A stretch of 64,000 bases of DNA. Origin: DSXH01 sp964532065 (lineage in GTDB: Bacteria > Bacteroidota > Ignavibacteria > Ignavibacteriales > Melioribacteraceae). The stretch's first letter is position 1. Each line of letters begins with the position of its first letter. Shown in pieces: positions 1 through 7,099 of this stretch. The stretch covers positions 1 to 64,000 of the forward strand of contig CAZHHG010000006.1 in assembly GCA_964532065.1 (NCBI GenBank). The letters are read 5' to 3'. Both the position numbers and the translations under genes were made by a program. Under the pieces are notes generated by a model. It saw only the letters and a list, made by a program, of their open reading frames with translations. It was not told the DNA's origin and did not search any database.

Positions 1-1
1 G

Positions 2-118
2 TATAAAACGGCCCGCGAAATGTTAAACAAGGCATTAACTATAGCCAATTCACACCAGGATGATGAAAAACGGAAAGCCGAGGCAAGACAGATCCTTGAT
101 GATATAAAGGACGAATAA
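2..118 (+). CDS. C-terminal fragment of an unknown protein
   Basis: An open frame enters from the left edge and stops with TAA at 116-118, giving the last 38 residues of a protein. The tail is charged and helical (Lys/Glu/Asp/Gln rich, ending in DDIKDE), as in the last helix of a TPR-like or coiled-coil protein, but there is too little to name a family. A strong hairpin terminator follows 13 bases after the stop, so this is the end of its transcript. Confidence 0.5.
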   Translation, partial: YKTAREMLNKALTIANSHQDDEKRKAEARQILDDIKDE

Positions 119-130
119 TTAATTTTTAAC

Positions 131-160
131 AGCCTCTCCTAAAAAGGGAGAGGCTTTTTA
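131..160 (+). terminator. Rho-independent terminator overlapping the sirtuin ribosome site
   Basis: AGCCTCTCC (131-139) pairs perfectly with GGAGAGGCT (147-155) around a 7-base A-rich loop, followed by TTTTT. It ends the gene entering from the left. The 3' arm contains the purine-rich GGGAGAGG that is the only plausible Shine-Dalgarno for the sirtuin ATG at 163, so the hairpin would hide that site in read-through transcripts. Confidence 0.85.
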
Positions 161-162
161 AT

Positions 163-915
163 ATGGAATTCAGAAAAGAGTTTTCGGATAAACTGGAAAA
201 GGCAAAGAAGCTGGTTTTCTTTACCGGTGCGGGAATTTCGGCCGAGAGCGGGATCTCTACTTTCCGCGGCAAAGACGGAATTTGGAATAAAATGAAACCG
301 GAAGAGCTTGCTAATTTTAATGCCTTTATGAAAAATCCAGATCTGGTCTGGCAATGGTATCAGCATCGCAGAGATATTGTTCACAACACAGAACCGAATG
401 CAGGACACTATTCAATTGCAGCGCTTGAAAAATTCTACGAGGTTTCTGTCGTAACTCAGAATATCGATAACCTCCACAGAAGAGCCGGTTCCACAAAAAT
501 TTACGAGCTCCACGGAAACATCGAAAGAAATTTCTGTATCGATTGTAAAACATTTTTCGATCTGAATGAACTTGAGCAATCTGACGGAGTACCCCATTGC
601 AATAAGTGCGGCGGACTAATCCGGCCTGACGTAGTCTGGTTCGGCGAATATCTTCCTCAGGATCAATTCAGCGGCGGAGAGACTGCGGCAGAATGGAGCG
701 ATATCTGTTTCGTTGTTGGAACTTCGGCGGTTGTATATCCGGCAGCTTATATTCCGATGAGCGCTAAGAGAGCGGGTGCTTTCCTTGTTGAAATTAATAT
801 CGAGCCGACTGAATTATCCGCTCACGCAGATTATTCATTATTCGGTAAATCCGGTGAAATACTTCCAGAAGTTCTAAAGCTGGTTAATAAAATAAAATCC
901 GGCGGGAATTTATAA
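163..915 (+). CDS. cobB: NAD-dependent protein deacylase, sirtuin class III
   Basis: A 250-residue sirtuin, which removes acyl groups from lysines using NAD+. Visible features are the NAD-binding GAGISAESGIS (residues 23-33) followed by FRG, the TQNIDNLH motif (98-105), the catalytic His117 in ELHGN, and a structural zinc site C125-C128/C146-C149. Tyr66 and Arg69 form the Y-x-x-R pair that in CobB and SIRT5 binds negatively charged acyl groups, so desuccinylase/demalonylase as well as deacetylase activity is likely (inference from the family). The start at 163 fits the usual sirtuin N-terminus and has GGGAGAGG 9 bases upstream. The 3' end overlaps the convergent queD by 6 bases. The length is normal for the family. 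Confidence 0.93.
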   Translation: MEFRKEFSDKLEKAKKLVFFTGAGISAESGISTFRGKDGIWNKMKPEELANFNAFMKNPDLVWQWYQHRRDIVHNTEPNAGHYSIAALEKFYEVSVVTQNIDNLHRRAGSTKIYELHGNIERNFCIDCKTFFDLNELEQSDGVPHCNKCGGLIRPDVVWFGEYLPQDQFSGGETAAEWSDICFVVGTSAVVYPAAYIPMSAKRAGAFLVEINIEPTELSAHADYSLFGKSGEILPEVLKLVNKIKSGGNL

Positions 916-1323
916 ACGGTACTCCTCTTCGGCGTAAGTATTTTCTGTTTCAAGAACCCTCACCTTAATACCTTCAATATTAGCCGGTAAAGTATTTTTT
1001 TTAAGTTGATCGAGGAGATAAATGCAGATATTCTCGGCAGTCGATTCAAATGGTACAACAAGTTTGTTCGATCCGAGTTTATCGAGCATTTCTATCAGTT
1101 CGGAATCATTTTCATTCACCATAAATGAATGATCCATCTTATCAATCAACGGGTCGACAATTTTTTTAAGATCATAATAATCGAGAAGGATTCCGTTCCG
1201 ATCCGGTTTACCGGAGAGTTCAATCATACATGTATATGAATGACCGTGCAGGTTTTTACATTTCCCTGTATGGAATGCAAGACGGTGACCCATTTCCCAT
1301 TTAAACTCTTTTGCAATTTTCAT
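910..1323 (-). CDS. queD: 6-carboxy-5,6,7,8-tetrahydropterin synthase QueD
   Basis: A 137-residue member of the 6-pyruvoyl-tetrahydropterin synthase family, which makes 6-carboxytetrahydropterin, the second step to the queuosine precursor preQ0. With the start used here, zinc ligands are His13, His26 and His28 (CKNLHGHSY), and Cys22 is the catalytic cysteine. An upstream in-frame start at 1350 exists but adds nine residues absent from the family. The ATG at 1323 shares its A with the queE stop codon (TAATG), so translation is probably coupled. queE lies directly upstream and supplies the next enzyme of the pathway. QueC and FolE are not in the window. The 3' end overlaps the convergent sirtuin. 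Confidence 0.92.
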   Translation of the reverse strand: MKIAKEFKWEMGHRLAFHTGKCKNLHGHSYTCMIELSGKPDRNGILLDYYDLKKIVDPLIDKMDHSFMVNENDSELIEMLDKLGSNKLVVPFESTAENICIYLLDQLKKNTLPANIEGIKVRVLETENTYAEEEYRL

Positions 1324-1961
1324 TACACACCTTTTGTTTCGGGATGCCAAATAATTTTATGCATCTGCAGTTGATATCTTACTTTCAGTTTATCTTCCAG
1401 TATCCAGTTAACCAGCTGAACCGGTTCAAGTTCTCCAAATACAACAGAAAAGAGAACTCCGCATTTATTAATAAGATCATACTTTTTAAGAATTTCCCTG
1501 GACCACTCGTAATCCTCGCGCGTTCCTATAACAAACTTAACCTCGTCCGCAAGTTTGAGATGCTCAATATTCTCATATAAATTTTTCTTCATCATTTTAC
1601 TGGAAGGACATTTAAGGTCGAGAATTATCATTACTCTCTTATCGACCTGTTTTACCGGCAGGCTTCCTCCGGTTTCGAGCATTACTTCGAATCCTTCATC
1701 GCACAATCTTTTCATCAATTCGATCGATTCAGGCTGTACCAGCGGTTCTCCCCCTGTTATTTCCACAAGTCTGCAATCAAATTTTTTTACTTCATCAATT
1801 ATCTGATCTATAGTTTTATCCGTCCCTTCGTAAAATGCGTATTCGGTATCGCAATAGACGCATCTCAGGTTGCAATAAGTAAGCCGGACAAAGACGCATG
1901 GCAGGCCCGCTTTCGAGCTTTCCCCCTGAATTGAATAGTATATTTCATTTACTTTAAGCAA
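1323..1961 (-). CDS. queE: 7-carboxy-7-deazaguanine synthase QueE (radical SAM)
   Basis: A 212-residue radical SAM enzyme converting 6-carboxytetrahydropterin to 7-carboxy-7-deazaguanine in queuosine synthesis. The [4Fe-4S]-binding CNLRCVYC motif (C-x3-C-x2-C) sits near the N-terminus after the family-typical NEIYYSIQGES, and TGGEP follows. The open frame reaches back to 2051, but a TTG start at 1961 (reading LKVNEIYYS) gives the usual N-terminus, has AAAGGA six bases upstream, and lies just downstream of a TATCTTTG promoter box at 1985-1992, which a longer protein would overlap. It forms an operon with queD through a one-base stop/start overlap. Confidence 0.9.
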   Translation of the reverse strand: MLKVNEIYYSIQGESSKAGLPCVFVRLTYCNLRCVYCDTEYAFYEGTDKTIDQIIDEVKKFDCRLVEITGGEPLVQPESIELMKRLCDEGFEVMLETGGSLPVKQVDKRVMIILDLKCPSSKMMKKNLYENIEHLKLADEVKFVIGTREDYEWSREILKKYDLINKCGVLFSVVFGELEPVQLVNWILEDKLKVRYQLQMHKIIWHPETKGV

Positions 1962-1984
1962 TTGAATTCCTTTAAAGCCGGGTG

Positions 1985-2016
1985 CAAAGATAATAATCAT
2001 TTGAACAATCAACCAA
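1985..2016 (-). promoter_or_regulatory. Predicted promoter of queE-queD (Bacteroidetes type)
   Basis: On the minus strand TTGG (2013-2016) is followed 20 bases later by TATCTTTG (1985-1992), one mismatch from the TTTG-N20-TAnnTTTG pattern of Bacteroidetes sigma factors. The expected transcript start is under 20 bases from the TTG start codon, which leaves no room for a preQ1 riboswitch. Confidence 0.5.
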
Positions 2017-2128
2017 CAAAGGGTCTTTTGCGACTTTTTTGGAGGGAGCATTCTCCTATTCAGATCCCCTGATAATTTAAAAAACGGAATTTATCAGCAG
2101 AATTCACATTATTTACATCATTTCCCAA

Positions 2129-2160
2129 TTTGATTCGGATGTTTCAGAATACTATATTTA
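2129..2160 (+). promoter_or_regulatory. Predicted promoter of rpsT (Bacteroidetes type)
   Basis: TTTG (2129-2132), a 20-base spacer, then TATATTTA (2153-2160), seven of eight bases of TAnnTTTG. It lies 33 bases before the rpsT start codon, an appropriate distance for a short leader. Confidence 0.6.
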
Positions 2161-2193
2161 CGCACGTTTTTTAACAATTATAAGGTATTTTGA

Positions 2194-2457
2194 ATGGCGC
2201 ATCACAAGTCGGCGAAAAAGAGAATTAAACAGAGCAAAAAGAGAAGCGAAAGAAACAAAGCCGCTTTATCAAAAGTTAAGACACTTGTTAAAAAGGTCTA
2301 TTCAACCGAAGACAAGACTCAGGCCGAAACATTATTGAAAGCCGCGGTTGCAACATTAGATAAACAGACAGCTAAAGGAAGAATTCATAAGAATACGGCT
2401 GCAAGAAAAAAATCGACATTAACAAAACACGTTAATAAATTAGCCGCTGCAAAATAA
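2194..2457 (+). CDS. rpsT: 30S ribosomal protein S20
   Basis: An 87-residue, very lysine/arginine-rich protein beginning MAHHKSAKKRIKQSKKR, typical of S20, which binds 16S rRNA early in small-subunit assembly. The helical segments KVKTLVKKV and KGRIHKNTAARKKS, with the final KLAAAK, match the family, as does the length. It is monocistronic, with a TTTG-N20-TATATTTA promoter upstream and a hairpin terminator 21 bases downstream. The start ATG has AAGG ten bases before it. Confidence 0.97.
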   Translation: MAHHKSAKKRIKQSKKRSERNKAALSKVKTLVKKVYSTEDKTQAETLLKAAVATLDKQTAKGRIHKNTAARKKSTLTKHVNKLAAAK

Positions 2458-2478
2458 TTTTCTCTTAAAATCACTTAC

Positions 2479-2512
2479 GGCAACTTAAATTATTTTAGGT
2501 TGCCTTTTATTT
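2479..2512 (+). terminator. Terminator of rpsT
   Basis: GGCAACTTAAA (2479-2489) pairs with TTTAGGTTGCC (2494-2504), with one G-U pair, followed by TTTTATTTTTTT. The stem sits immediately next to the stop of the convergent GlmU-like gene (2507), so it may serve both strands. Confidence 0.85.
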
Positions 2513-4006
2513 TTTTAAATCCTCGATTGCATCAACCCCTTCAGCTTCCGGGATAAAATACCGGACTTTGAATTTTTCCTGACGCGCGTTCCCGGGTTTC
2601 CTGATTTTTTTTCTGACAATTACAGAATGTTCAATCATCATACTGCTTTCCACTATTGAACCGAAAATATATGTAACGCCTTTTACAGTAACGTTATTGC
2701 CTATTATTACAGGGTATTCATCGTTTCCCGTAATTCTTACACCCGACTCTATAACGGAGTCCTCTCCTATGGATATATTCCCTTTCAGAATATTGCCTGA
2801 GAATATTTCCACATTATCCCTAAGCTCAATCTTCTGACCGTAGTAGCAGGATATCTGTACATTCTCTTTTATTGTAACATTTTTCCCGAGGTGAATATCG
2901 CCGCTGAGGTATGAATTTCTCATAAGGGAAGTATTGTAATTCAGTTTAACACCTCTTCCGACGAATGCTCCCTTGCCGATTTTTATATCGAGAGGATTAC
3001 CCGCAAGATCCATTTCCAGGATTTCATTTACTACGCTTTCATCTATAAAGAAATCATCCGGATCATCAATCGAAACTATGTCTTTGATTTTTTCATATAC
3101 AAGCCGGCGTGCGACTGCATCCATTTCTTTGAGGACCGATTTGTTATTGAATCCCATCAGAACGTATTGTTCCGCCGGGCTGACGGCAGAAACCCGGTGG
3201 CCGTGTGTATTAAAGAGATAGATTAAATCCGTCAGATAAATTTCTTTCTGAACATTCTCGCTTTTAATCTCTTTTATAAGTCTGTTCAGAATTTTAAAAT
3301 CAAATGCATAAACACCCGAATTGAATTCCCTGTTCTCAATAAGATCCTTTTTTCTGAACGAAATCATTTTATTCTTGTACTTGACCTTGTACGGTTTATT
3401 ATCCGGCAGATTAGTAATATCCTTATACTCAATTATTTCAATCACATTTCCGTTATTGCTCACTTTCTTGCCGGACTTTCCGGATAATGGAGTTCTTACA
3501 ACCCGGCCGTAATAATTCTCTTCGGTTTTCCCTTCGAACATACCGGTAAGCACAAGCATATCAGTGCCGGAATTCAAAAAATGATTTTTAAAGCCGTTCA
3601 TTGTGGCCGCATCAATAAGTCCCATATCGCCGGGCAGAACGTAGATTGTTCCTTCATATTTTTGAGGATCTATATTTTCAAGAGCAACCTGAACCGCATG
3701 ACCGGTGCCGTTCTGAACTTCCTGGTAAGCATAAAGAACAGAATTACGTTTGCCTACAGTTTTAATCACTTCTTCTGCTTTAATTCCGACCACTATAATT
3801 ATATTCGCGTCACCAAGGGACTCGAGACACGCATTGCAAACCCGTTCTACCGTCGGCACTTCCCATATCCGGTGAAGCATTTTGGAAGTATTAGATTTAA
3901 TTCTTTTACCGTGTCCGGCTGCAAGAATTATAGCTGTTTCTTTTTTATTATAGTCGAACACAGTAGAGTAGGATTTAATAAGATCATTTATTTGGTCTCG
4001 ATTCAT
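2507..4006 (-). CDS. GlmU-like sugar nucleotidyltransferase with left-handed beta-helix
   Basis: A 499-residue protein. The N-terminal half is a sugar-1-phosphate nucleotidyltransferase: LAAGHGKRIKS (28-38) with SKMLH, NGTGHAV, and the metal-site PGDMGLID. The C-terminal third is a hexapeptide-repeat beta-helix (repeats such as IKIGKGAFVG, IHLGKNVTI, ISIGEDSVI). This layout matches GlmU, which makes UDP-N-acetylglucosamine, but the acetyltransferase signature of GlmU (the His in an HLxYLGD context) is not visible and the helix ends in a charged non-repeat tail. It may therefore be only a uridylyltransferase, or act on another sugar. About 20 extra residues precede the nucleotidyltransferase fold. 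A TAATTTTG box at 4031-4038 could be its promoter. Confidence 0.75.
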   Translation of the reverse strand: MNRDQINDLIKSYSTVFDYNKKETAIILAAGHGKRIKSNTSKMLHRIWEVPTVERVCNACLESLGDANIIIVVGIKAEEVIKTVGKRNSVLYAYQEVQNGTGHAVQVALENIDPQKYEGTIYVLPGDMGLIDAATMNGFKNHFLNSGTDMLVLTGMFEGKTEENYYGRVVRTPLSGKSGKKVSNNGNVIEIIEYKDITNLPDNKPYKVKYKNKMISFRKKDLIENREFNSGVYAFDFKILNRLIKEIKSENVQKEIYLTDLIYLFNTHGHRVSAVSPAEQYVLMGFNNKSVLKEMDAVARRLVYEKIKDIVSIDDPDDFFIDESVVNEILEMDLAGNPLDIKIGKGAFVGRGVKLNYNTSLMRNSYLSGDIHLGKNVTIKENVQISCYYGQKIELRDNVEIFSGNILKGNISIGEDSVIESGVRITGNDEYPVIIGNNVTVKGVTYIFGSIVESSMMIEHSVIVRKKIRKPGNARQEKFKVRYFIPEAEGVDAIEDLKK

Positions 4007-4030
4007 AAATTCCCTTTAAAATGATTGGCA

Positions 4031-4038
4031 CAAAATTA
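4031..4038 (-). promoter_or_regulatory. Possible -7 box of the GlmU-like gene
   Basis: TAATTTTG on the minus strand matches TAnnTTTG and lies 24 bases before the start codon. No TTTG is found at the expected -33 position, so this is weaker than the other promoters. Confidence 0.35.
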
Positions 4039-4155
4039 AGCATTATTGAAAAATAAATATTGATTTGAACCATCATTCGAGAGTTAAAACTAACTTTTTT
4101 TTAAGGTCTTTTTTTCGTTAATTCGGAGCGGTTTTTAATTTTTTATAGGGATTTG

Positions 4156-4620
4156 ATGAAAAGAATATCATTAGCCATAGTAATTCTTATTATAATCTTC
4201 TCCGCGTCGGGATTAAGGGCTCAGGAGAGCGGATTTGGACTGGGAATAATGGTAGGTGAACCGACCGGTTTCAGTGCAAAATACTGGGTAGACGAAGACA
4301 ATGCATTCGATTTCGGTCTGGCTTATTCATTCGTTAGAAAGTTCAGCGCATTATCAATACATGCGGATTATCTTTATCATGCATTTGATGTTGTAAAATC
4401 AGAATACCGGCTGCCGGTTTATTACGGTTTTGGAGGCCGTTTACGATTCGTAAACAACTCCGACAATGCTCTCGGAGCGCGTGGAGTAATCGGTATTGCC
4501 TGGTTAAATGATCAAGCCCCTTTGGATGTTTTTTTGGAACTGGTACCTGTATTCAACCTGCTGCCTAAAACATCGCTCGATCTCGACATCGCACTTGGTG
4601 CACGATACTACTTTAAATAG
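4156..4620 (+). CDS. Small outer-membrane beta-barrel-like protein
   Basis: A 154-residue exported protein of unknown role. It has a signal peptide (MKRISLAIVILIIIF... to about RAQE) and then short alternating hydrophobic/polar strands rich in Gly, Tyr and Phe, ending in ALGARYYFK with a terminal aromatic as in outer-membrane barrels. A TTG at 4153 precedes the ATG, but the ATG has AGGG at good spacing and gives a cleaner signal peptide. The histidine kinase gene starts eight bases after the stop, so the two are probably cotranscribed and the barrel may be linked to sensing. No family was recognised. Confidence 0.65.
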   Translation: MKRISLAIVILIIIFSASGLRAQESGFGLGIMVGEPTGFSAKYWVDEDNAFDFGLAYSFVRKFSALSIHADYLYHAFDVVKSEYRLPVYYGFGGRLRFVNNSDNALGARGVIGIAWLNDQAPLDVFLELVPVFNLLPKTSLDLDIALGARYYFK

Positions 4621-4628
4621 GAACGGAG

Positions 4629-5786
4629 ATGATTCCGGAGACTCAATTCGATACTCCCGAGCGATCGGAACCTGAAGAAATTATAGACGACTATTTACTC
4701 TTCAAGGTAAATCCACTTATCAGCGAAATACTGGAAGGTTTTCCTGAATTTGTAGTTGTACTGAACCGTAACCGGCAGATAGTTGCGTTTAACAACAAAG
4801 CATACGACGCATTCAACGTAAAAGTACCAGAACAGATTCTGGGTAAGCGGATTGGCGAAGCATTGAATTGCATACATACCAATCTAATGCCGGGCGGGTG
4901 CGGAACCGCATCATTCTGCAGGGAATGCGGTGCCGGTAAAGCCGTTAAGCTTACCCGTGAAACTAATTCAAAGCAGGAAGAAGAGTGTAAGATAACCGCT
5001 CTTAGGACGGGCAAGGAAATTTCGTACGAGTTTTCAGTATTCACGCAGCCAATTCGTTTTAAGAACAATTCATATACTCTCTTTTCTGTCAAAGATATTT
5101 CAAGCGAGAAAAGAAAAGAGGCGCTGGAGAGAATCTTTTTTCACGACATACTCAACACTTCAAGCGCCATCAACGGGCTGGCTCAGCTCCTCATAAAAGA
5201 GAAAGAGAGTGAAGAAAAAGAACACCTCACAAATTCGCTGGTTGTTTCATCGGAACAATTGCTGAACGAAATATTATTACAGCGCGAGATAAGGCATGCT
5301 GAGGAGGGTAATCTTCAAATAAGTATAAAAGGTTATTCCGTCAACGACCTGCTTCAATCGGCTTTTGAAGTTTATCAGAATCATGAGCTCACAATCGGAA
5401 AGAATTTCTATGTGGAATTCCTTGATAACGATGTTAACGTTCAGACCGATAAAGTACTTGTAGTTAGATCTCTCGGTAATCTGATAAAGAATGCTCTCGA
5501 AGCTTCATTAAATAATGACGAGGTTAAACTCTACGCTTATTCAGCAGACGACACGGTATATTTCAATGTTTACAACACACAGCTTATCCCCCAAAATGTA
5601 CAGCTTCAACTCTTCAAAAGATCTTTCAGCACAAAACAGAAAAAGGGGCGGGGTATCGGACTCTACAGCGTAAAACTGATAATAGAGCAGAACCTCCAAG
5701 GTAAAGTTTCATTTGTTTCGAGCGATCAGCTCGGTACCGTCTTTACAATTGAAATACCGCTCAGTTTCTCCGTAGAATCTACTTAG
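4629..5786 (+). CDS. PAS-domain sensor histidine kinase with cysteine-rich sensor
   Basis: A 385-residue cytoplasmic kinase with no membrane segment. The N-terminal PAS domain (about 30-160) carries C81, H83, C91, C97, C100 and C120, with the GGCGTASFCRECG cluster. This suggests an iron-sulfur, heme or zinc sensor, as in the oxygen sensor NreB (inference). The DHp domain begins at about 165 with phospho-acceptor His172 in FFHDILNTSSAINGLAQLL. The ATPase domain has the N box (LGNLIKNALEAS) and a G box (GRGIGLYSVKLI). No receiver is fused and no response regulator is adjacent. It follows a small outer-membrane protein and ends by overlapping convergent crtW by 8 bases. Redox or oxygen control of nearby genes is speculative. 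Confidence 0.85.
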   Translation: MIPETQFDTPERSEPEEIIDDYLLFKVNPLISEILEGFPEFVVVLNRNRQIVAFNNKAYDAFNVKVPEQILGKRIGEALNCIHTNLMPGGCGTASFCRECGAGKAVKLTRETNSKQEEECKITALRTGKEISYEFSVFTQPIRFKNNSYTLFSVKDISSEKRKEALERIFFHDILNTSSAINGLAQLLIKEKESEEKEHLTNSLVVSSEQLLNEILLQREIRHAEEGNLQISIKGYSVNDLLQSAFEVYQNHELTIGKNFYVEFLDNDVNVQTDKVLVVRSLGNLIKNALEASLNNDEVKLYAYSADDTVYFNVYNTQLIPQNVQLQLFKRSFSTKQKKGRGIGLYSVKLIIEQNLQGKVSFVSSDQLGTVFTIEIPLSFSVEST

Positions 5787-6447
5787 TCTTATAAAGTTGC
5801 CACCATGGAGTATGCGGTGAATCGTGATGCTCGAAATGGTATCCGAAAAAATAACACGAAAGCATTGCCCAGAGATGATTCTTCTTTTGAGTCCTTGCCT
5901 TATGAGGTTCCATATCGTGCTGATGAGGTTTACGGTGCGGGAGATACGTCCCGAAGAAAAAAAGCTGAAGAGAACTTAAAATTGCCGGTATCACCCAGAA
6001 AAACCAGAGTGATATTTCATCCACCCATATCTTAAGAACATTAAACGCTACTGCCATTATAATTAACTGAGTAATCGTTGCATACCGGTACATAAAAGAT
6101 CCCCACCAGACAAAAAAGTTCTGCGACTTTATATTAAAATCGGGATCATCGGCCGTTCCGGGATTCTTGTGATGCCTGAAATGATTCACGATTAATCTTT
6201 TATAAGAGAGACCCGCATATAAAAACGCGGCTGCTGTTCCAATAGCACGATTGATACTCTTATTCCTGCTAACAGTTTGATGCATGGCATCATGACCCGT
6301 AATGAACAGTCCGGTATAAAAATAGGTCTGGAGTAAAAGATGCATATAAAATATTGGTGATAAAAAATCTACGTCAACAGAAGTCAATATATAAATCAGG
6401 TGACACAGCCAGATAAGAATGACAGATAGGGCAATTAATATTCCCAT
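5779..6447 (-). CDS. crtW: Beta-carotene ketolase CrtW
   Basis: A 222-residue membrane di-iron oxygenase that adds a 4-keto group to beta-ionone rings. The His clusters typical of CrtW are present: HDAMH (52-56), HFRHH (89-93), H171 in YLPHRKPH, and HFEHH (204-208) followed by DSPHTPWWQL. Four hydrophobic segments place it in the inner membrane. It is the last gene of the carotenoid operon, seven bases after the cruF-like gene. No CrtZ hydroxylase is in the cluster, so the expected ring is 4-keto without a 3-hydroxyl group. The 3' end overlaps the convergent histidine kinase by 8 bases. Confidence 0.92.
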   Translation of the reverse strand: MGILIALSVILIWLCHLIYILTSVDVDFLSPIFYMHLLLQTYFYTGLFITGHDAMHQTVSRNKSINRAIGTAAAFLYAGLSYKRLIVNHFRHHKNPGTADDPDFNIKSQNFFVWWGSFMYRYATITQLIIMAVAFNVLKIWVDEISLWFFWVIPAILSSLQLFFFGTYLPHRKPHQHDMEPHKARTQKKNHLWAMLSCYFFGYHFEHHDSPHTPWWQLYKTK

Positions 6448-6454
6448 TTAAACC

Positions 6455-7099
6455 TCATAAAAATAGAAATAGTGAAATGAAAAAAACGAATTGAACGATA
6501 AGGTAAATTTTCGGAAGATCTGTTTTTATGTGCAGATTAAATCTTGAGAATAACCAGCTTACAATAAAAGCGATTACAAACCAGGCCGCATAATTCTGCA
6601 CAGGTATTTCTCCATTTAACCAGTTCCAGTAATCAAGTTTCATTGCAACGGGTTCAAGAAAGAGATCAAATACTACGGCAATTAGTCCGGTAATAACAGC
6701 AATGAGATTTTTATCGCTTGTTATTTCCTTCGCTATTATTATCCCTCCAAGAATAACAAAAACCCAATTGAGACCTATTATCAAGGGTACATCAAAGATT
6801 TTCGCTCCAAGTGTCTTGCCGTAGGAATATTGACCGAATATCAAGCCGGTCTTTACACCGGCAATTTCTATTGCGAGCGTAAATAAATATGTTGCTGCCA
6901 GCCAGTAGATTAATTTTCTGTTTGACTCGAGCAAAAGCGAGTAAAACACCACACCAATTGTCATAACAAGAGTAAACGGAGTAAGAAGAAGCATTAATTC
7001 TCTTGTATCTGGCAGAAGATGCCCGGCAATTCCGACAGTAAAAATTATATAGAGGAATTGTGGTGCGTACCTGATTACTATATTTTTCTTCCCTTCCAT
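6455..7099 (-). CDS. cruF: Carotenoid 1',2'-hydratase, CruF family
   Basis: A 214-residue polytopic membrane protein of the CruF/bisanhydrobacterioruberin hydratase family, which adds water across the terminal 1',2' double bond of a psi end group to give a 1'-hydroxyl. Family marks are FGQYSYG (88-94), DVPLIIGLNW (103-112) and DLFLEPVA with LDYWNW (145-160), spread over about seven hydrophobic helices. It overlaps the upstream glycosyltransferase gene by 22 bases. The 1'-hydroxyl it makes would be the acceptor for that glycosyltransferase and is needed by CrtD. The family is secure; the exact substrate (gamma-carotene type) is inferred from the neighbours. Confidence 0.85.
   Translation of the reverse strand: MEGKKNIVIRYAPQFLYIIFTVGIAGHLLPDTRELMLLLTPFTLVMTIGVVFYSLLLESNRKLIYWLAATYLFTLAIEIAGVKTGLIFGQYSYGKTLGAKIFDVPLIIGLNWVFVILGGIIIAKEITSDKNLIAVITGLIAVVFDLFLEPVAMKLDYWNWLNGEIPVQNYAAWFVIAFIVSWLFSRFNLHIKTDLPKIYLIVQFVFFISLFLFL

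Noticed and set aside
1962..1984. preQ1 riboswitch in front of queE
   Set aside because: The predicted leader is under 20 bases, and no compact pseudoknot-like pattern is seen.
1962..2051. Long N-terminus of queE starting at 2051 or 2000
   Set aside because: The extra residues have no family match and would overlap the predicted promoter; the TTG at 1961 has a good ribosome site.
2507..2520. Separate terminator for the GlmU-like gene
   Set aside because: The only hairpin is the rpsT terminator; on the minus strand there is no clear T run after it, so a second feature is not supported.
4691..5092. 133-codon minus-strand open frame opposite the Cys-rich kinase
   Set aside because: Antisense to a well-supported PAS domain, with no independent coding signs.
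5805..6035. 76-codon plus-strand open frame opposite crtW
   Set aside because: It is antisense to a clearly coding gene, has no homology-like motif and no ribosome site.
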